A stretch of DNA of 64,000 bases from Paraburkholderia sp. GTDB lineage: Bacteria; Pseudomonadota; Gammaproteobacteria; Burkholderiales; Burkholderiaceae. The DNA lies in assembly GCF_004298475.1 (NCBI RefSeq), contig NZ_SCRP01000002.1, forward strand, positions 248,001-312,000. Direction: 5' to 3'. The notes beneath the pieces were generated by a model. That model saw nothing but the letters and a program-made list of their open reading frames with translations, did no database searches and had not been told where the DNA came from. Shown here piece after piece: positions 42,331 to 50,960 of the stretch (position 1 is the stretch's first letter; each line of letters starts with the position of its first letter). The position numbers and the translations under genes are program-made.

Positions 42331-42974
42331 ACAGCCCAGTTACCACCCAGGAAACCGTCTTTGTTGTCGACGATGATGAGGCAGTAAGAGATTCCTTGCG
42401 CTGGCTGCTCGAAGCGAACGGCTACCGGGTGCAGTGCTTCCTGAGCGCCGAAGAGTTTCTCGACGCGTATCAGCCGGCCCAGCACGCCGGACAGATCGCC
42501 TGCCTGATTCTGGACGTCCGGATGTCGGGCATGAGCGGGCTCGAATTGCAGGAACGCCTGATCGCCGAAAACGCCTCGCTGCCGATCATTTTCGTGACCG
42601 GCCACGGCGACGTGCCGATGGCGGTCTCAACGATGAAGAAAGGCGCGATGGACTTCATCGAAAAGCCGTTCGACGAAGCCGAACTGCGCAAGCTCGTCGA
42701 GCGCATGCTCGACAAGGCACGCAGCGAGAGCACCAACGTGCAGCAGCAGCGCGCCACCGCCGAGCGCCTCGGCAAGCTGACCGCACGCGAGCACCAGGTA
42801 CTCGAGCGCATCATCGCGGGCCGCCTGAACAAGCAGATCGCAGACGATCTCGGCATCAGCATCAAGACCGTCGAAGCGCACCGCGCGAACATCATGGAAA
42901 AGCTGAACGTCAACACGGTCGCCGACCTGCTGCGTCTCGCACTCTCCAACAAGCCGAACCAGCCGCAAGCGTAA
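42327..42974 (+). CDS. Response regulator, FixJ/NarL-type LuxR DNA-binding
   Basis: The 215-residue regulator overlaps the kinase by ATGA (start 42327), so the two are coupled. The receiver domain has the acidic pocket VDDDEA, phosphorylation Asp63 (LILDVRMSGMSG), the FVTGHGD Thr and the FIEKPFDE lysine. The C-terminal HTH LuxR domain carries LTAREHQVLERIIAGRLNKQIAD and KTVEAHRANIMEK. Its kinase partner is the preceding gene. Targets are unknown; the divergent aceE operon is one guess. Confidence 0.9.
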   Translation: MNSPVTTQETVFVVDDDEAVRDSLRWLLEANGYRVQCFLSAEEFLDAYQPAQHAGQIACLILDVRMSGMSGLELQERLIAENASLPIIFVTGHGDVPMAVSTMKKGAMDFIEKPFDEAELRKLVERMLDKARSESTNVQQQRATAERLGKLTAREHQVLERIIAGRLNKQIADDLGISIKTVEAHRANIMEKLNVNTVADLLRLALSNKPNQPQA

Positions 42975-43004
42975 GCATTCGTCAGCGCCCTTAGCGGCAC
43001 TTAA

Positions 43005-43046
43005 GCGGCCTTAAGCGTCCCATAGGCGGCCTTAAGCGCCCATCAG
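43005..43046. repeat. Two 21-bp direct repeats downstream of the response regulator
   Basis: GCGGCCTTAAGCG followed by TCCCATAG (43005-43025) repeats with few changes at 43026-43046. Similar CTTAAGCGG pieces lie just before. It falls in the 258-base gap before folD; a TATAAT at 43142-43147 may be part of the folD promoter. Confidence 0.7.
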
Positions 43047-43232
43047 CGCTTGCCCTGCCCGATGCCGCTGTGCGCGGCACGCGATATCGCTGCACATCGC
43101 CGCGCAACCCCAGGCACGCCGAAGCGCGTGCGCCGCGACGGTATAATGTGACGCTTCGCAACAAGCGCGCCCGGCTCTCGCCGGGCGCGCTTTCCATTGC
43201 CCCCGCACTGCACACTCTCATCTCGACCGACC

Positions 43233-44090
43233 ATGACAGCCACCCTCATCGACGGCAACGCCCTGTCCAAACAATTGCGCGCCGACGTCGCCACGCGCGC
43301 CGCCGCCCTCACCGCCCGCGGCCATCAGCCGGGCCTTGCCGTCGTCCTGGTCGGCGACAACCCGGCAAGCGAAGTCTACGTGCGCAACAAGGTGAAGGCC
43401 TGCGAGGACAACGGCTTTTATTCGTCGTACGACCGCTATCCGGCCACGCTCTCCGAAGCCGCCCTGCTCAAGCGCATCGACGAGCTGAACAACGATCCGA
43501 AGATCCACGGCATTCTTGTGCAGTTGCCGGTGCCGAAGCACATCGACAGCCACAAGGTGATCGAGGCAATCGCGCCCGAAAAGGACGTGGATGGCTTTCA
43601 CGTCGCCAACGCCGGCGCGCTGATGACCGGCCAGCCGCTCTTTCGCCCGTGCACGCCCTATGGCGTGATGAAGATGTTCGAGGCGTACGGCATTCCGCTC
43701 GCGGGCGCCAACGCGGTCGTGATCGGCCGCTCGAACATCGTCGGCAAGCCGATGGCGATGCTGCTGCTCGAAGCAGGCGCGACGGTCACGATCTGCCATA
43801 GCAAGACGCGCGATCTCACCGCGCACACGCGCACGGCGGATATCGTCGTGGCGGCCGTGGGCAAGCGCAACATCCTCACCGCCGACATGGTGAAGCCGGG
43901 CGTGACGGTGATCGACGTCGGCATGAACCGCGACGACAACGGCAAGCTGTGCGGCGACGTCGACTTCGCCGGGCTCAAGGAAGTGGCCGGTCACATCACG
44001 CCGGTGCCGGGCGGCGTCGGTCCGATGACGATCACGATGCTGCTCGTCAACACGATCGAAGCGGCCGAGCGCGCCGCCGCGAACGCGTAA
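43233..44090 (+). CDS. folD: Methylenetetrahydrofolate dehydrogenase/cyclohydrolase FolD
   Basis: The 285-residue bifunctional enzyme interconverts methylene-, methenyl- and formyl-tetrahydrofolate. Signatures: [18 protein letters not shown] with the catalytic Lys, [36 protein letters not shown] (NADP site) and [17 protein letters not shown] start it at 43233 ([14 protein letters not shown]). A strong terminator follows. Confidence 0.97.
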   Translation: MTATLIDGNALSKQLRADVATRAAALTARGHQPGLAVVLVGDNPASEVYVRNKVKACEDNGFYSSYDRYPATLSEAALLKRIDELNNDPKIHGILVQLPVPKHIDSHKVIEAIAPEKDVDGFHVANAGALMTGQPLFRPCTPYGVMKMFEAYGIPLAGANAVVIGRSNIVGKPMAMLLLEAGATVTICHSKTRDLTAHTRTADIVVAAVGKRNILTADMVKPGVTVIDVGMNRDDNGKLCGDVDFAGLKEVAGHITPVPGGVGPMTITMLLVNTIEAAERAAANA

Positions 44091-44144
44091 CACCGCACCT
44101 TTCAGTCGGGTGGCCCGCGTCGCAGCAATTGCGCGCGGCCAGTG

Positions 44145-44177
44145 AAAAGCGGCCTTGCTTCGAAGGCCGCTTTTTTT
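44145..44177 (+). terminator. folD terminator
   Basis: AAAAGCGGCCTT / AAGGCCGCTTTT stem (12 bp) with GCTTCG loop, then seven T in a row. Confidence 0.92.
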
Positions 44178-44425
44178 GCGCCCGCTCCCTGCGCAATGCC
44201 AAGCGGTACCGGGCGGTGCATCGCTTCGTGCCTCGCGCGGCAGCCGCATCGCGTGAAGCACCGTTTCGCCATCGCATCCCGACATCTGTTAATTTTGCAG
44301 ACATCGCCCGGTTGGAAAGCGCGCGCCGCGCCCCAATAACTCACACATTGGGGTACGCGCCGCGTGCACGTTCATCGGCCGGACACCCTCCCTCGAACCG
44401 CGACAGACAGGACACAGGACGCATC
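44178..44425. other. Leader region of prlC with a hairpin
   Basis: With the folD terminator this makes a 335-base gap between folD and prlC. A hairpin CCCCAAT/ATTGGGG (44331-44353) with flanking CGCG-rich sequence lies about 70 bases before prlC. No gene seen. Confidence 0.5.
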
Positions 44426-46525
44426 ATGGCTACTTCTTCCTCCGATAATCCGCTGCTCGATTTCACCGGCCTGCCGCGCTTTGGCGAAATTCGCCCCGAA
44501 CACGTGACGCCCGCACTCGACGTGCTGCTCGCCGACGCAAGCGCCGCAGTCGAACGCTCGGCCCAGCCGATGACACCCGCGCAATGGAGCGACGTGGTCG
44601 AACCGGTCGAGCGCGCCACCGAGCCGCTCTCGCGCGCGTGGAGCGTGGTCGGACATCTGAACGCCGTCGCCGATACGCCGGAGTTGCGCGCCGTCTATGG
44701 CGAGAACCTGCCGCGCGTGACCGAGTTCTGGTCGAGCGTCGGCCAGAATCTCGCGCTCTACGAGAAGTACAAGGCGATCACCACGCACGACACGTTTGCG
44801 CTGCTTTCGGGCGAGCGCAAGAAGATCCTCGACAATGCGCTGCGCGACTTCCGCCTGTCCGGCGCCGAGTTGCCCGAAGACCAGAAACCGCGTTTCGCCG
44901 AACTGCAGGAGCGCCAGGCGGCGCTCTCGAAGGCGTTCTCCGATCACGTGCTCGACGCGACCAACGGCTATGCGTTCTATGCGACGAGCGAAGCCGAGCT
45001 GGCCGGATTGCCCGACGATGTGATCGCGGCAGCACAGGAAGCCGCCGAGCGCGAAAACAAGGAAGGCTGGAAGTTCACGCTGCATTTCCCGTCGTATTTT
45101 CCGGTGCTGCAATATTCGGAAAACCGCGCCATGCGCGAGACGATGTACCGCGCGTACGTCACGCGCGCCTCGGAACTCGGCCCGACGTACGGCAGCGGCA
45201 ACGCGGAGTGGGACAACACGGCAATCGTCGACGAGCAATTGAAGCTGCGCGCCGAAGAAGCGAAGATGCTCGGCTACGACAACTTCGCCGAAGTCTCGCT
45301 CACGCCGAAGATGGCCGAGTCGCCGCAACAGGTGATGAGCTTCCTCGAAGACCTCGCGACGCGGGCACGCCCGCACGCCGAAAAAGACTGGCAAGAACTG
45401 CGCGAATTCGCCGCGAGCGAGCTGGGTCTCGCGCAGATCGAGCCGTGGGACATGGCGTTCGCTGCCGAGCGTCTGCGCGAGAAGCGCTACTCGTTCTCCG
45501 AGAACGAGGTGAAGCAGTACTTCCCCGAGGACTTCGTCCTGCAAGGCCTGTTCAAGGTCACCGAGACGCTGTTCGGCGTGCGCATCCGTGACGACAGCGC
45601 GCCCGTGTGGCATCCGGATGTGCGCTTTTTCCGCGTCGAAAACACCGATGGCACGCTCGTCGCGCAGTTCTATCTCGACCTCTATGCGCGCGAAGGCAAG
45701 CGCGGCGGCGCGTGGATGGACGACGCGCGCTCGCGCCGCAAGCTCGAAGGCAATGCCGTGCAGACGCCGGTTGCGTACCTCACCTGCAACTTCTCCGCGC
45801 CGGTCGGCGGCAAGCCCGCGTGCTTCACGCACGACGAAGTCATCACGCTGTTCCATGAGTTCGGTCACGGCCTGCATCACATGCTCACGCGCGTGGACGA
45901 GCTGGCCGTGTCGGGCATCAACGGCGTCGAATGGGACGCCGTCGAATTGCCGTCGCAGTTCATGGAAAACTTCTGCTGGGAGTGGGACGTGCTGTGCGAA
46001 ATGACCTCGCACGTCGATACCGCCAAACCGCTGCCGCGCGAACTGTTCGACAAGATGCTGGCCGCGAAGAACTTCCAGAGCGGCCTCGCCACGCTGCGCC
46101 AGATCGTGTTCTCGATGTTCGACATGGCCTTGCACGTCGACTTCGTGGCCTCCGCAGGCAAGAGCGCGAACGATCTCGCGCGCGAAATCAACGCGCGCTA
46201 TCACGTCATCCCGCAAGCCGCGTTCTCGCGCTGGCCGAACACGTTCAGCCATATCTTCGCGGGCGGCTACGCGGCGGGCTACTACAGCTACAAGTGGGCT
46301 GAAGTGCTCTCCGCCGATGCCTACGCCGCGTTCGAAGAAGCGGCGCAGGCGGCGAAGTCGAGCGTGCTCGATGTGGCCACCGGCACGCGCTATCGTCAGG
46401 AAATTCTGGAGGTGGGCGGCAGCCGCCCGGCGATGGAATCGTTCAAGGCGTTCCGCGGACGCGAGCCGCGCATCGACGCGCTGCTGCGTCACAACGGCAT
46501 GGAAGAGCCGCCGGCGCAGCAGTAA
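44426..46525 (+). CDS. prlC: Oligopeptidase A, M3-family metallopeptidase
   Basis: The 699-residue zinc peptidase degrades short peptides, including cleaved signal peptides, in the cytosol. The zinc motif HEFGH is at residues 477-481, and the third ligand Glu lies in the EWDAVELPSQFMENF region. Length and motif fit oligopeptidase A rather than Dcp, though the paralogue cannot be fully excluded. No signal peptide. A strong terminator follows. Confidence 0.92.
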   Translation: MATSSSDNPLLDFTGLPRFGEIRPEHVTPALDVLLADASAAVERSAQPMTPAQWSDVVEPVERATEPLSRAWSVVGHLNAVADTPELRAVYGENLPRVTEFWSSVGQNLALYEKYKAITTHDTFALLSGERKKILDNALRDFRLSGAELPEDQKPRFAELQERQAALSKAFSDHVLDATNGYAFYATSEAELAGLPDDVIAAAQEAAERENKEGWKFTLHFPSYFPVLQYSENRAMRETMYRAYVTRASELGPTYGSGNAEWDNTAIVDEQLKLRAEEAKMLGYDNFAEVSLTPKMAESPQQVMSFLEDLATRARPHAEKDWQELREFAASELGLAQIEPWDMAFAAERLREKRYSFSENEVKQYFPEDFVLQGLFKVTETLFGVRIRDDSAPVWHPDVRFFRVENTDGTLVAQFYLDLYAREGKRGGAWMDDARSRRKLEGNAVQTPVAYLTCNFSAPVGGKPACFTHDEVITLFHEFGHGLHHMLTRVDELAVSGINGVEWDAVELPSQFMENFCWEWDVLCEMTSHVDTAKPLPRELFDKMLAAKNFQSGLATLRQIVFSMFDMALHVDFVASAGKSANDLAREINARYHVIPQAAFSRWPNTFSHIFAGGYAAGYYSYKWAEVLSADAYAAFEEAAQAAKSSVLDVATGTRYRQEILEVGGSRPAMESFKAFRGREPRIDALLRHNGMEEPPAQQ

Positions 46526-46553
46526 AGCGGGCGTCGAGACGCATCGGAACGAG

Positions 46554-46587
46554 CCGCGCACGGGAGCCATCCCGTGCGCGGTTTTTT
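46554..46587 (+). terminator. prlC terminator
   Basis: CCGCGCACGGGA with its complement (12-bp stem), GCCA loop and six T. Confidence 0.9.
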
Positions 46588-46697
46588 ATCGCCCGCACGG
46601 CTCGTGCGATGCAGTCTGAACACGCCGCGCTTCGATAGATATCCGAATGACTTTGCAGCGCGATATCGATAATCAGGCTCACCCGCCAGCGCACCCT

Positions 46698-47924
46698 CTA
46701 CGCGTCGGGCGTGAGGAGGCCGTCGTTGGGATCTGCGTTGGGATCTGCGTTGGGATCTGCGTTGGGATCTGCGTTGGGATCTGCGTTGGGATCTGCGTTG
46801 GGATCTGCGTTGGGATCTGCGTTGGGATTTTCGTCGGGATCTTCATCAAAGAGCGCGAACTGGCCGCGCAGCGCGGCATTCTCCTCTTCGAGCCGCACGC
46901 CCACACCGAGCAGACGCACCGCTTGCTTGCGCCGCGCAAGGCCCTTTTCGAGCATGGCGAGGAATATCGGCAGGCCGGTTGCATCACCGACGCACTCGAC
47001 CGTCGTACGCTGAAAATTCGCGAAGCGGATCTTCACGAACAGCTTGCGCACCGCATGCGCGCAACCCGCGCGCTCGATGCGCGCATCGAGTTGCACGGCG
47101 AGCGGCTCAAGCGCTGCGCAGCATGCTTCGAGCGTGAGCAGATCGTTGACGTAAGTCGTCTCGACGCTCACCGATTTGCGCTCCTGGTCCGCGCGCACGG
47201 GCCGCTCGTCGATGCCGCGCGACAGTTCGTAAAGCCGCTTGCCGAACACGCCGAACTGACGATGCAGATCGATCAGCGACCACGTGCGCAACTGCGCGCA
47301 CGTCGAGAGCCCGAGCTTTTCGAGCTTCGCGGCCGTCACCTTGCCGACGCCGTGAATCTTGCGTACCGGCAACGCCGCCACGAACGCATCGACTTCGTGC
47401 GGGCGCACGACGCAAAGGCCATCGGGCTTGTTCCAGTCGGAGGCGATCTTCGCGATGAATTTGCTCGGCCCGACGCCCGCAGAAACCGTGACGCCCACCG
47501 TCGCGCGCACGCGCTCGCGGATTTCCTGTGCGATCAGCGTGGCGCTGCCCTTGCAGCGCGTGGCGTGCGTTACGTCGAGATAGGCCTCGTCGAGCGAGAG
47601 CGGCTCCACGTCGGGCGTGTAGTCGCGATAGATCGCCATGATCTGACGTGACGCGATGCGGTACTTTTCCATCGCCGTCGGCAGAATCAGCAGATCCGGG
47701 CACTTGCGCATGGCGAGCGCCGACGACATCGCCGAATGAATGCCGAAGCGCCGCGCCTCGTAATTGCAGGTGGCGATGACGCCGCGCTGGTCGGGCCGCC
47801 CGCCGACGGCGAGCGCGCGCCCGCGCAACGACGGATCGTCGCGCATTTCGACCGACGCATAGAAACAGTCGCAGTCGCAGTGGATGATCTTGCGAGCGGA
47901 GCCTGATGCGGCCGGCGGCGGCAT
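46698..47924 (-). CDS. dinB: DNA polymerase IV with a repetitive C-terminal tail
   Basis: The Y-family translesion polymerase has about 408 residues from the ATG at 47924 ([26 protein letters not shown]). The palm motif [10 protein letters not shown] holds the catalytic acidic residues, and [20 protein letters not shown] and [17 protein letters not shown] mark the fingers and thumb. Near the end is a beta-clamp motif QFALF, then DEDPDENP and eight exact NADP tetrads before [13 protein letters not shown] upstream is also open; the promoter (47955-47983) makes starts beyond about 47948 impossible. The gene has an SOS box. Confidence 0.95.
   Translation of the reverse strand: MPPPAASGSARKIIHCDCDCFYASVEMRDDPSLRGRALAVGGRPDQRGVIATCNYEARRFGIHSAMSSALAMRKCPDLLILPTAMEKYRIASRQIMAIYRDYTPDVEPLSLDEAYLDVTHATRCKGSATLIAQEIRERVRATVGVTVSAGVGPSKFIAKIASDWNKPDGLCVVRPHEVDAFVAALPVRKIHGVGKVTAAKLEKLGLSTCAQLRTWSLIDLHRQFGVFGKRLYELSRGIDERPVRADQERKSVSVETTYVNDLLTLEACCAALEPLAVQLDARIERAGCAHAVRKLFVKIRFANFQRTTVECVGDATGLPIFLAMLEKGLARRKQAVRLLGVGVRLEEENAALRGQFALFDEDPDENPNADPNADPNADPNADPNADPNADPNADPNADPNDGLLTPDA
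46728..46847 (-). repeat. 12-bp in-frame tandem repeat in dinB
   Basis: GGGATCTGCGTT (plus strand) repeats exactly eight times from 46728 to 46823, followed by two degenerate units (46824-46847). It encodes the NADP tetrads of DinB, so copy number changes keep the frame. Confidence 0.97.
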
Positions 47925-47953
47925 AGCGGAAGATGACGCGTTCAAGGTATCGA

Positions 47954-47983
47954 TACTGTACAAAAATACAGTATTCTTTTCAA
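47954..47983 (-). promoter_or_regulatory. dinB promoter with LexA-type SOS box
   Basis: Minus strand: TACTGTATTTTTGTACAGTA at 47973-47954, with perfect CTGT/ACAG arms matching the LexA consensus. It covers the spacer and -10 of a promoter with -35 TTGAAA (47978-47983), 17 bases, and -10 TACAGT (47955-47960). Confidence 0.88.
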
Positions 47984-48023
47984 GACAACTGTCAGCGAGC
48001 CGTCCCCAGGCTGTACCGCTGCC

Positions 48024-48368
48024 GTGACGGCATACCGTACCTGTACGCTGTTGGACGCGAGCCTATACTCGTGCGGACCAGACGGCTTGCGGACGAAAGA
48101 ACGAGATCGAGCAGAAGTGCATCGGATCATCTACGACGAGCTTTGCCACGGCATCGTGAAAGCAGATTCGCGGCGTGTTTATCAGCGTGTGATCGAAGAC
48201 CTGAAGGCGCGCAGTGCGCAGGCGGTGATTCTCGGCTGCACGGAAATCACGCTGCTGATCGGGGCCGACGATTCGGCACTGCCCGTGTTTGATACCACGG
48301 CATTGCATGCGCGCGCGGCCGTCGATTGGGCGATTGGTGCGTCGACTGGTGCGTCGATTGATACGTAA
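48024..48368 (+). pseudogene. Truncated aspartate/glutamate racemase, C-terminal part only
   Basis: The frame gives 114 residues. From about residue 26 (RDRAEVHRIIYDELCHGIV) it fits the C-terminal half of Asp/Glu racemases, including ILGCTEITLL with one catalytic Cys and FDTTALHARAAVDWAI. The N-terminal domain with the first catalytic Cys is missing, and the residues before 26 do not look like a family start. The whole family is about 230 residues long. So this is probably a decayed gene. Confidence 0.75.
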
Positions 48369-48399
48369 AACGCGGTGCGAAATGCGCAGTGAAAATGAA

Positions 48400-48431
48400 A
48401 AAGCCCGCATGACTTGCATCATGCGGGCTTT
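48400..48431 (-). terminator. Terminator for tRNA-fMet
   Basis: A 13-bp perfect stem (AAAGCCCGCATGA and complement), 6-base loop; on the minus strand it ends in TTTTTCATTTTC, 23 bases after the tRNA. Confidence 0.88.
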
Positions 48432-48454
48432 GCGAAACTTGCTGACGACCAGCT

Positions 48455-48531
<77 letters not shown>

Positions 48532-48547
48532 TCCGTCAGAGATAAAG

Positions 48548-48576
48548 ATTATAGTCAGCTACAATCATGATGTCAA
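48548..48576 (-). promoter_or_regulatory. Perfect sigma-70 promoter for tRNA-fMet
   Basis: TTGACA (48571-48576) and TATAAT (48548-48553) on the minus strand, spaced by exactly 17 bases, 16 bases upstream of the tRNA 5' end. Confidence 0.93.
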
Positions 48577-48655
48577 ACATTTTCTCGATGCGGGTGAATA
48601 GCGCGGTATCAAACGTGCCGCCTGTCCAAACGTTTATGCACACAGCGCGCGAGAC

Positions 48656-49237
48656 TTAATCTGCACTGCGAAGCGGATCACAACACCGCTTCTCATCGGA
48701 ATCGGCATCGACATCGAGCAACGGCAGCACGTCCGCGGCCCATTCGAGCCACACCTCCTGCGCGCGTATCCCCGCCTTCAGAATCGCATACTGCAATTGC
48801 TGGCCGCGCGTGAGCGACGGCGTTCCGAAGTCGCGCTGCTCGATCTCGCGGTACAAAACGAGCTGCGCCCGGTTCTCGTCGATCAAGCGCAACAGTTCGT
48901 CGCGAAGACCAAGCGGGCCGACCACCGCATCCGCGCGCAGCTTCAGCAGGAACGCATTTCGATCCTCGCGCCCGAGCGGCGTCTCGCGCACCCAGCGCAC
49001 GACTTCCTCGCGCCCCACTGCCAGCACGCAATAAACCTTTCGGCGCGTTGCGGCCTCGGCCTCGTCTTCGACGACGGCGACCCACCCCGCCTCCACCATG
49101 CGACCGAGTTCGCGATAGATCTGCTGATGCGTGGCGCGCCAGAAAAAACCAATCGCGCGATCGAAGCGCCGCGCGAGGTCGTAGCCGCTGGCCGGCTTTT
49201 CCAGCAAGGCGATCAGAATGGCGTGGGGTGTCGACAT
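48656..49237 (-). CDS. PadR-family transcriptional regulator
   Basis: The 193-residue protein starts MSTPHAILIALLEKPASGYDLARRFD, a PadR winged-helix start, with FFWRATHQQIYRELGRMVEAGWV as recognition helix and wing. The C-terminal half (about 90-180) is the helical dimerisation domain. It is divergent from a nitronate monooxygenase gene; the palindrome at 49291-49324 lies between them and is the obvious candidate operator. PadR regulators usually respond to aromatic or toxic compounds. Confidence 0.9.
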   Translation of the reverse strand: MSTPHAILIALLEKPASGYDLARRFDRAIGFFWRATHQQIYRELGRMVEAGWVAVVEDEAEAATRRKVYCVLAVGREEVVRWVRETPLGREDRNAFLLKLRADAVVGPLGLRDELLRLIDENRAQLVLYREIEQRDFGTPSLTRGQQLQYAILKAGIRAQEVWLEWAADVLPLLDVDADSDEKRCCDPLRSAD

Positions 49238-49290
49238 CCGCTGATTCTAAACCACGGGCTGCGCCGCACCGTCCCTCAAATCATTCGAAT

Positions 49291-49324
49291 ACGGGCACTA
49301 TGCAACTGGTTGCATAGTGCCCGT
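49291..49324. promoter_or_regulatory. Large perfect palindrome, probable PadR operator
   Basis: Two 16-base arms (ACGGGCACTATGCAAC and its exact complement) around a TG centre lie between the PadR gene and the monooxygenase gene, 54 bases from the PadR start. The core ATGCAAC-TG-GTTGCAT fits the ATG...CAT pattern of PadR operators. Confidence 0.75.
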
Positions 49325-49461
49325 CCGTTTGCTATGTTTATCCGGTCGAGCCGCCGCGCGCCCCGCCGCGCCGCGGTCTTGGCGCCTTCCGAATACCACG
49401 AGAAGAACATGAACATGACGGCGCCCGCGTCCGGCCGCCGTCGCCCTCCCAGGAGATATGG

Positions 49462-50472
49462 ATGTCCCTGCCCGCCGTGCTGCGACGCGGCCTGTCGATT
49501 CCGGTCGTCGGCTCGCCGCTCTTCATCATTTCGAACCCCGATCTCGTCATCGCGCAGTGCAAGGCGGGCGTCGTCGGCTCATTCCCGGCGCTCAACGCGC
49601 GGCCCGCGCACGTGCTCGGCGAATGGCTGGATCGCATCACGACCGAACTCGCCGACTACAACGCCAAACATCCCGACCAGCCCGCCGCGCCGTTCGCGGT
49701 GAATCAGATCGTCCACAAGTCGAATGACCGCCTCCAGCACGATCTCGGCGTCTGCGCCGAGTACAAGGTGCCCATCGTCATCACGTCGCTCGGCGCGCGC
49801 GAGGAAGTCAATCACGCCGTGCATGCGTGGGGCGGCATCGTGCTGCACGACATCATCAACAATACGTTCGCGAAGAAGGCCATCGAGAAAGGCGCCGACG
49901 GCCTGATCGCCGTCGCCGCGGGCGCAGGCGGCCACGCAGGCACGCTCTCGCCGTTCGCGCTGATTCACGAGATTCGCGAATGGTTCGACGGGCCGCTGCT
50001 GCTGTCGGGCGCCATCGGCAATGGCAATGCGATCCTCGCCGCACAGGCCGCGGGCGCCGATCTCGCCTATATCGGCTCGGCGTTCATCGCAACGAACGAA
50101 GCGAACGCCGTCGAGGCGTACAAGCAGATGATCGTCGACAGCAACGCGAGCGACATCGTCTACTCCAATCTTTTCACGGGCGTTTACGGCAACTATCTGC
50201 GCCAGAGCATCGCGGCGAGCGGGCTCGATCCGGACGCCCTGCCCGTGTCCGATCCGTCGAAGATGAACTTCGGCTCGGCGAACGCGAAAGCGTGGAAAGA
50301 CATCTGGGGTTCGGGCCAGGGCATCGGCGCGGTGAAGAGCGTCGTGCCGGCCGCCGAACTGATCGCGCGTCTTAAGCGCGAGTACGATGCCGCGCGCGAG
50401 CGCCTCGGCGTCGCGGCCACTGCGGCCACTGCGGCCACTGCGGCCGCTACGGCCGAGACGGTCACGGCATAA
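49462..50472 (+). CDS. Nitronate monooxygenase (NMO family)
   Basis: The 336-residue flavoprotein matches the nitronate monooxygenase/2-nitropropane dioxygenase family: it begins SIPVVGSPLFIISNPDLVIAQCKAGVVGSFPALNAR (split here by length), and has GAGGHAGTLSPFAL and GADLAYIGSAFIATNEA, which form the FMN site. The start follows AGGAGATATGG. It oxidises alkyl nitronates; the substrate is not known. The C-terminus has Ala/Thr-rich ATAATAATAAATAE, from a 9-bp repeat (GCGGCCACT, 50413-50439). Confidence 0.9.
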   Translation: MSLPAVLRRGLSIPVVGSPLFIISNPDLVIAQCKAGVVGSFPALNARPAHVLGEWLDRITTELADYNAKHPDQPAAPFAVNQIVHKSNDRLQHDLGVCAEYKVPIVITSLGAREEVNHAVHAWGGIVLHDIINNTFAKKAIEKGADGLIAVAAGAGGHAGTLSPFALIHEIREWFDGPLLLSGAIGNGNAILAAQAAGADLAYIGSAFIATNEANAVEAYKQMIVDSNASDIVYSNLFTGVYGNYLRQSIAASGLDPDALPVSDPSKMNFGSANAKAWKDIWGSGQGIGAVKSVVPAAELIARLKREYDAARERLGVAATAATAATAAATAETVTA

Positions 50473-50490
50473 GCCGCCCGGAGAAGCACA

Positions 50491-50522
50491 AACGCGAAGC
50501 CGGTATATGTCGGCTTCGCGTT
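50491..50522. terminator. Terminator after the nitronate monooxygenase gene
   Basis: AACGCGAAGCCG / CGGCTTCGCGTT stem (12 bp) with an 8-base loop, 18 bases after the stop. Confidence 0.75.
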
Positions 50523-50701
50523 CATCCCCTCTGCGCCTCGATGCGCACGATCTCGGATTCCACCGCTTCTTTCACGGCATCTTCGACATCACGCGCGCGC
50601 GTCGGCACCGCAAGCGCGCAAACGCAGCCCGCAGCCGAGCCGCGACAGACGGTGACGCGATTCACGCCGGCTGTCCGAAGCAGTTCATAATGACGCGTCA
50701 T
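50522..50701 (-). CDS. Small hypothetical protein
   Basis: The possible 59-residue protein starts MTRHYELLRTAGVNRVTVCRGSA and has an acidic tail (ARDVEDAVKEAVESEIVRIEAQ) that looks helical. No family recognised. It lies at the boundary between chromosome and prophage. Codon use looks coding-like, but the gene is short, so this is uncertain. Confidence 0.4.
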   Translation of the reverse strand: MTRHYELLRTAGVNRVTVCRGSAAGCVCALAVPTRARDVEDAVKEAVESEIVRIEAQRG

Positions 50702-50960
50702 GCGCGCCCGCCGCTGCGGCGCGCGTTCTGTTTCAACGCAGTCAGCCGACCGAGCCTTACATGAAAATCGCCACCTGCAATCCGCAGGGGAATCCCGGCG
50801 TGTATCTCGGTGTCTCAAAAGCCGCGCCCCGCTTGGCGATCGTCCGGTTTTCATGCTCCCGCGTGTCTCAGTTTGCAGCTACCTAGCACGCCCGAAACGG
50901 GTAGCTAGGTGGGTAGCTAGCCTATAATCGGCCCCGGCTACCCACCAGCTACCCACCCCC
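50702..50960. other. Chromosome-prophage boundary region
   Basis: Together with the small gene this makes 488 bases between the monooxygenase and the integrase. It has a 41-codon frame on the plus strand (50761-50886, MKIATCNPQGNPGVYLGVS...) without a ribosome site, and the integrase promoter repeats. The attachment site probably lies here, but the other end of the prophage is not in the window. Confidence 0.4.
50877..50956 (+). promoter_or_regulatory. Integrase promoter region with repeated GTAGCTA / GCTACCC motifs
   Basis: GGGTAGCTAG occurs at 50899-50908 and 50911-50920, with inverted GCTACCCACC copies at 50937-50946 and 50948-50957 and a variant AGCTACCTAG at 50877-50886. A TATAAT (50923-50928) sits among them. 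These may be integrase arm sites or operators controlling the integrase gene. Confidence 0.6.

Noticed and set aside
46728..46847. Regular short repeats as a CRISPR array
   Set aside because: Units are 12 bp with no spacers, in-frame inside dinB.
47925..47963. Upstream TTG start for dinB
   Set aside because: That codon lies inside the LexA box and upstream of the expected transcription start.
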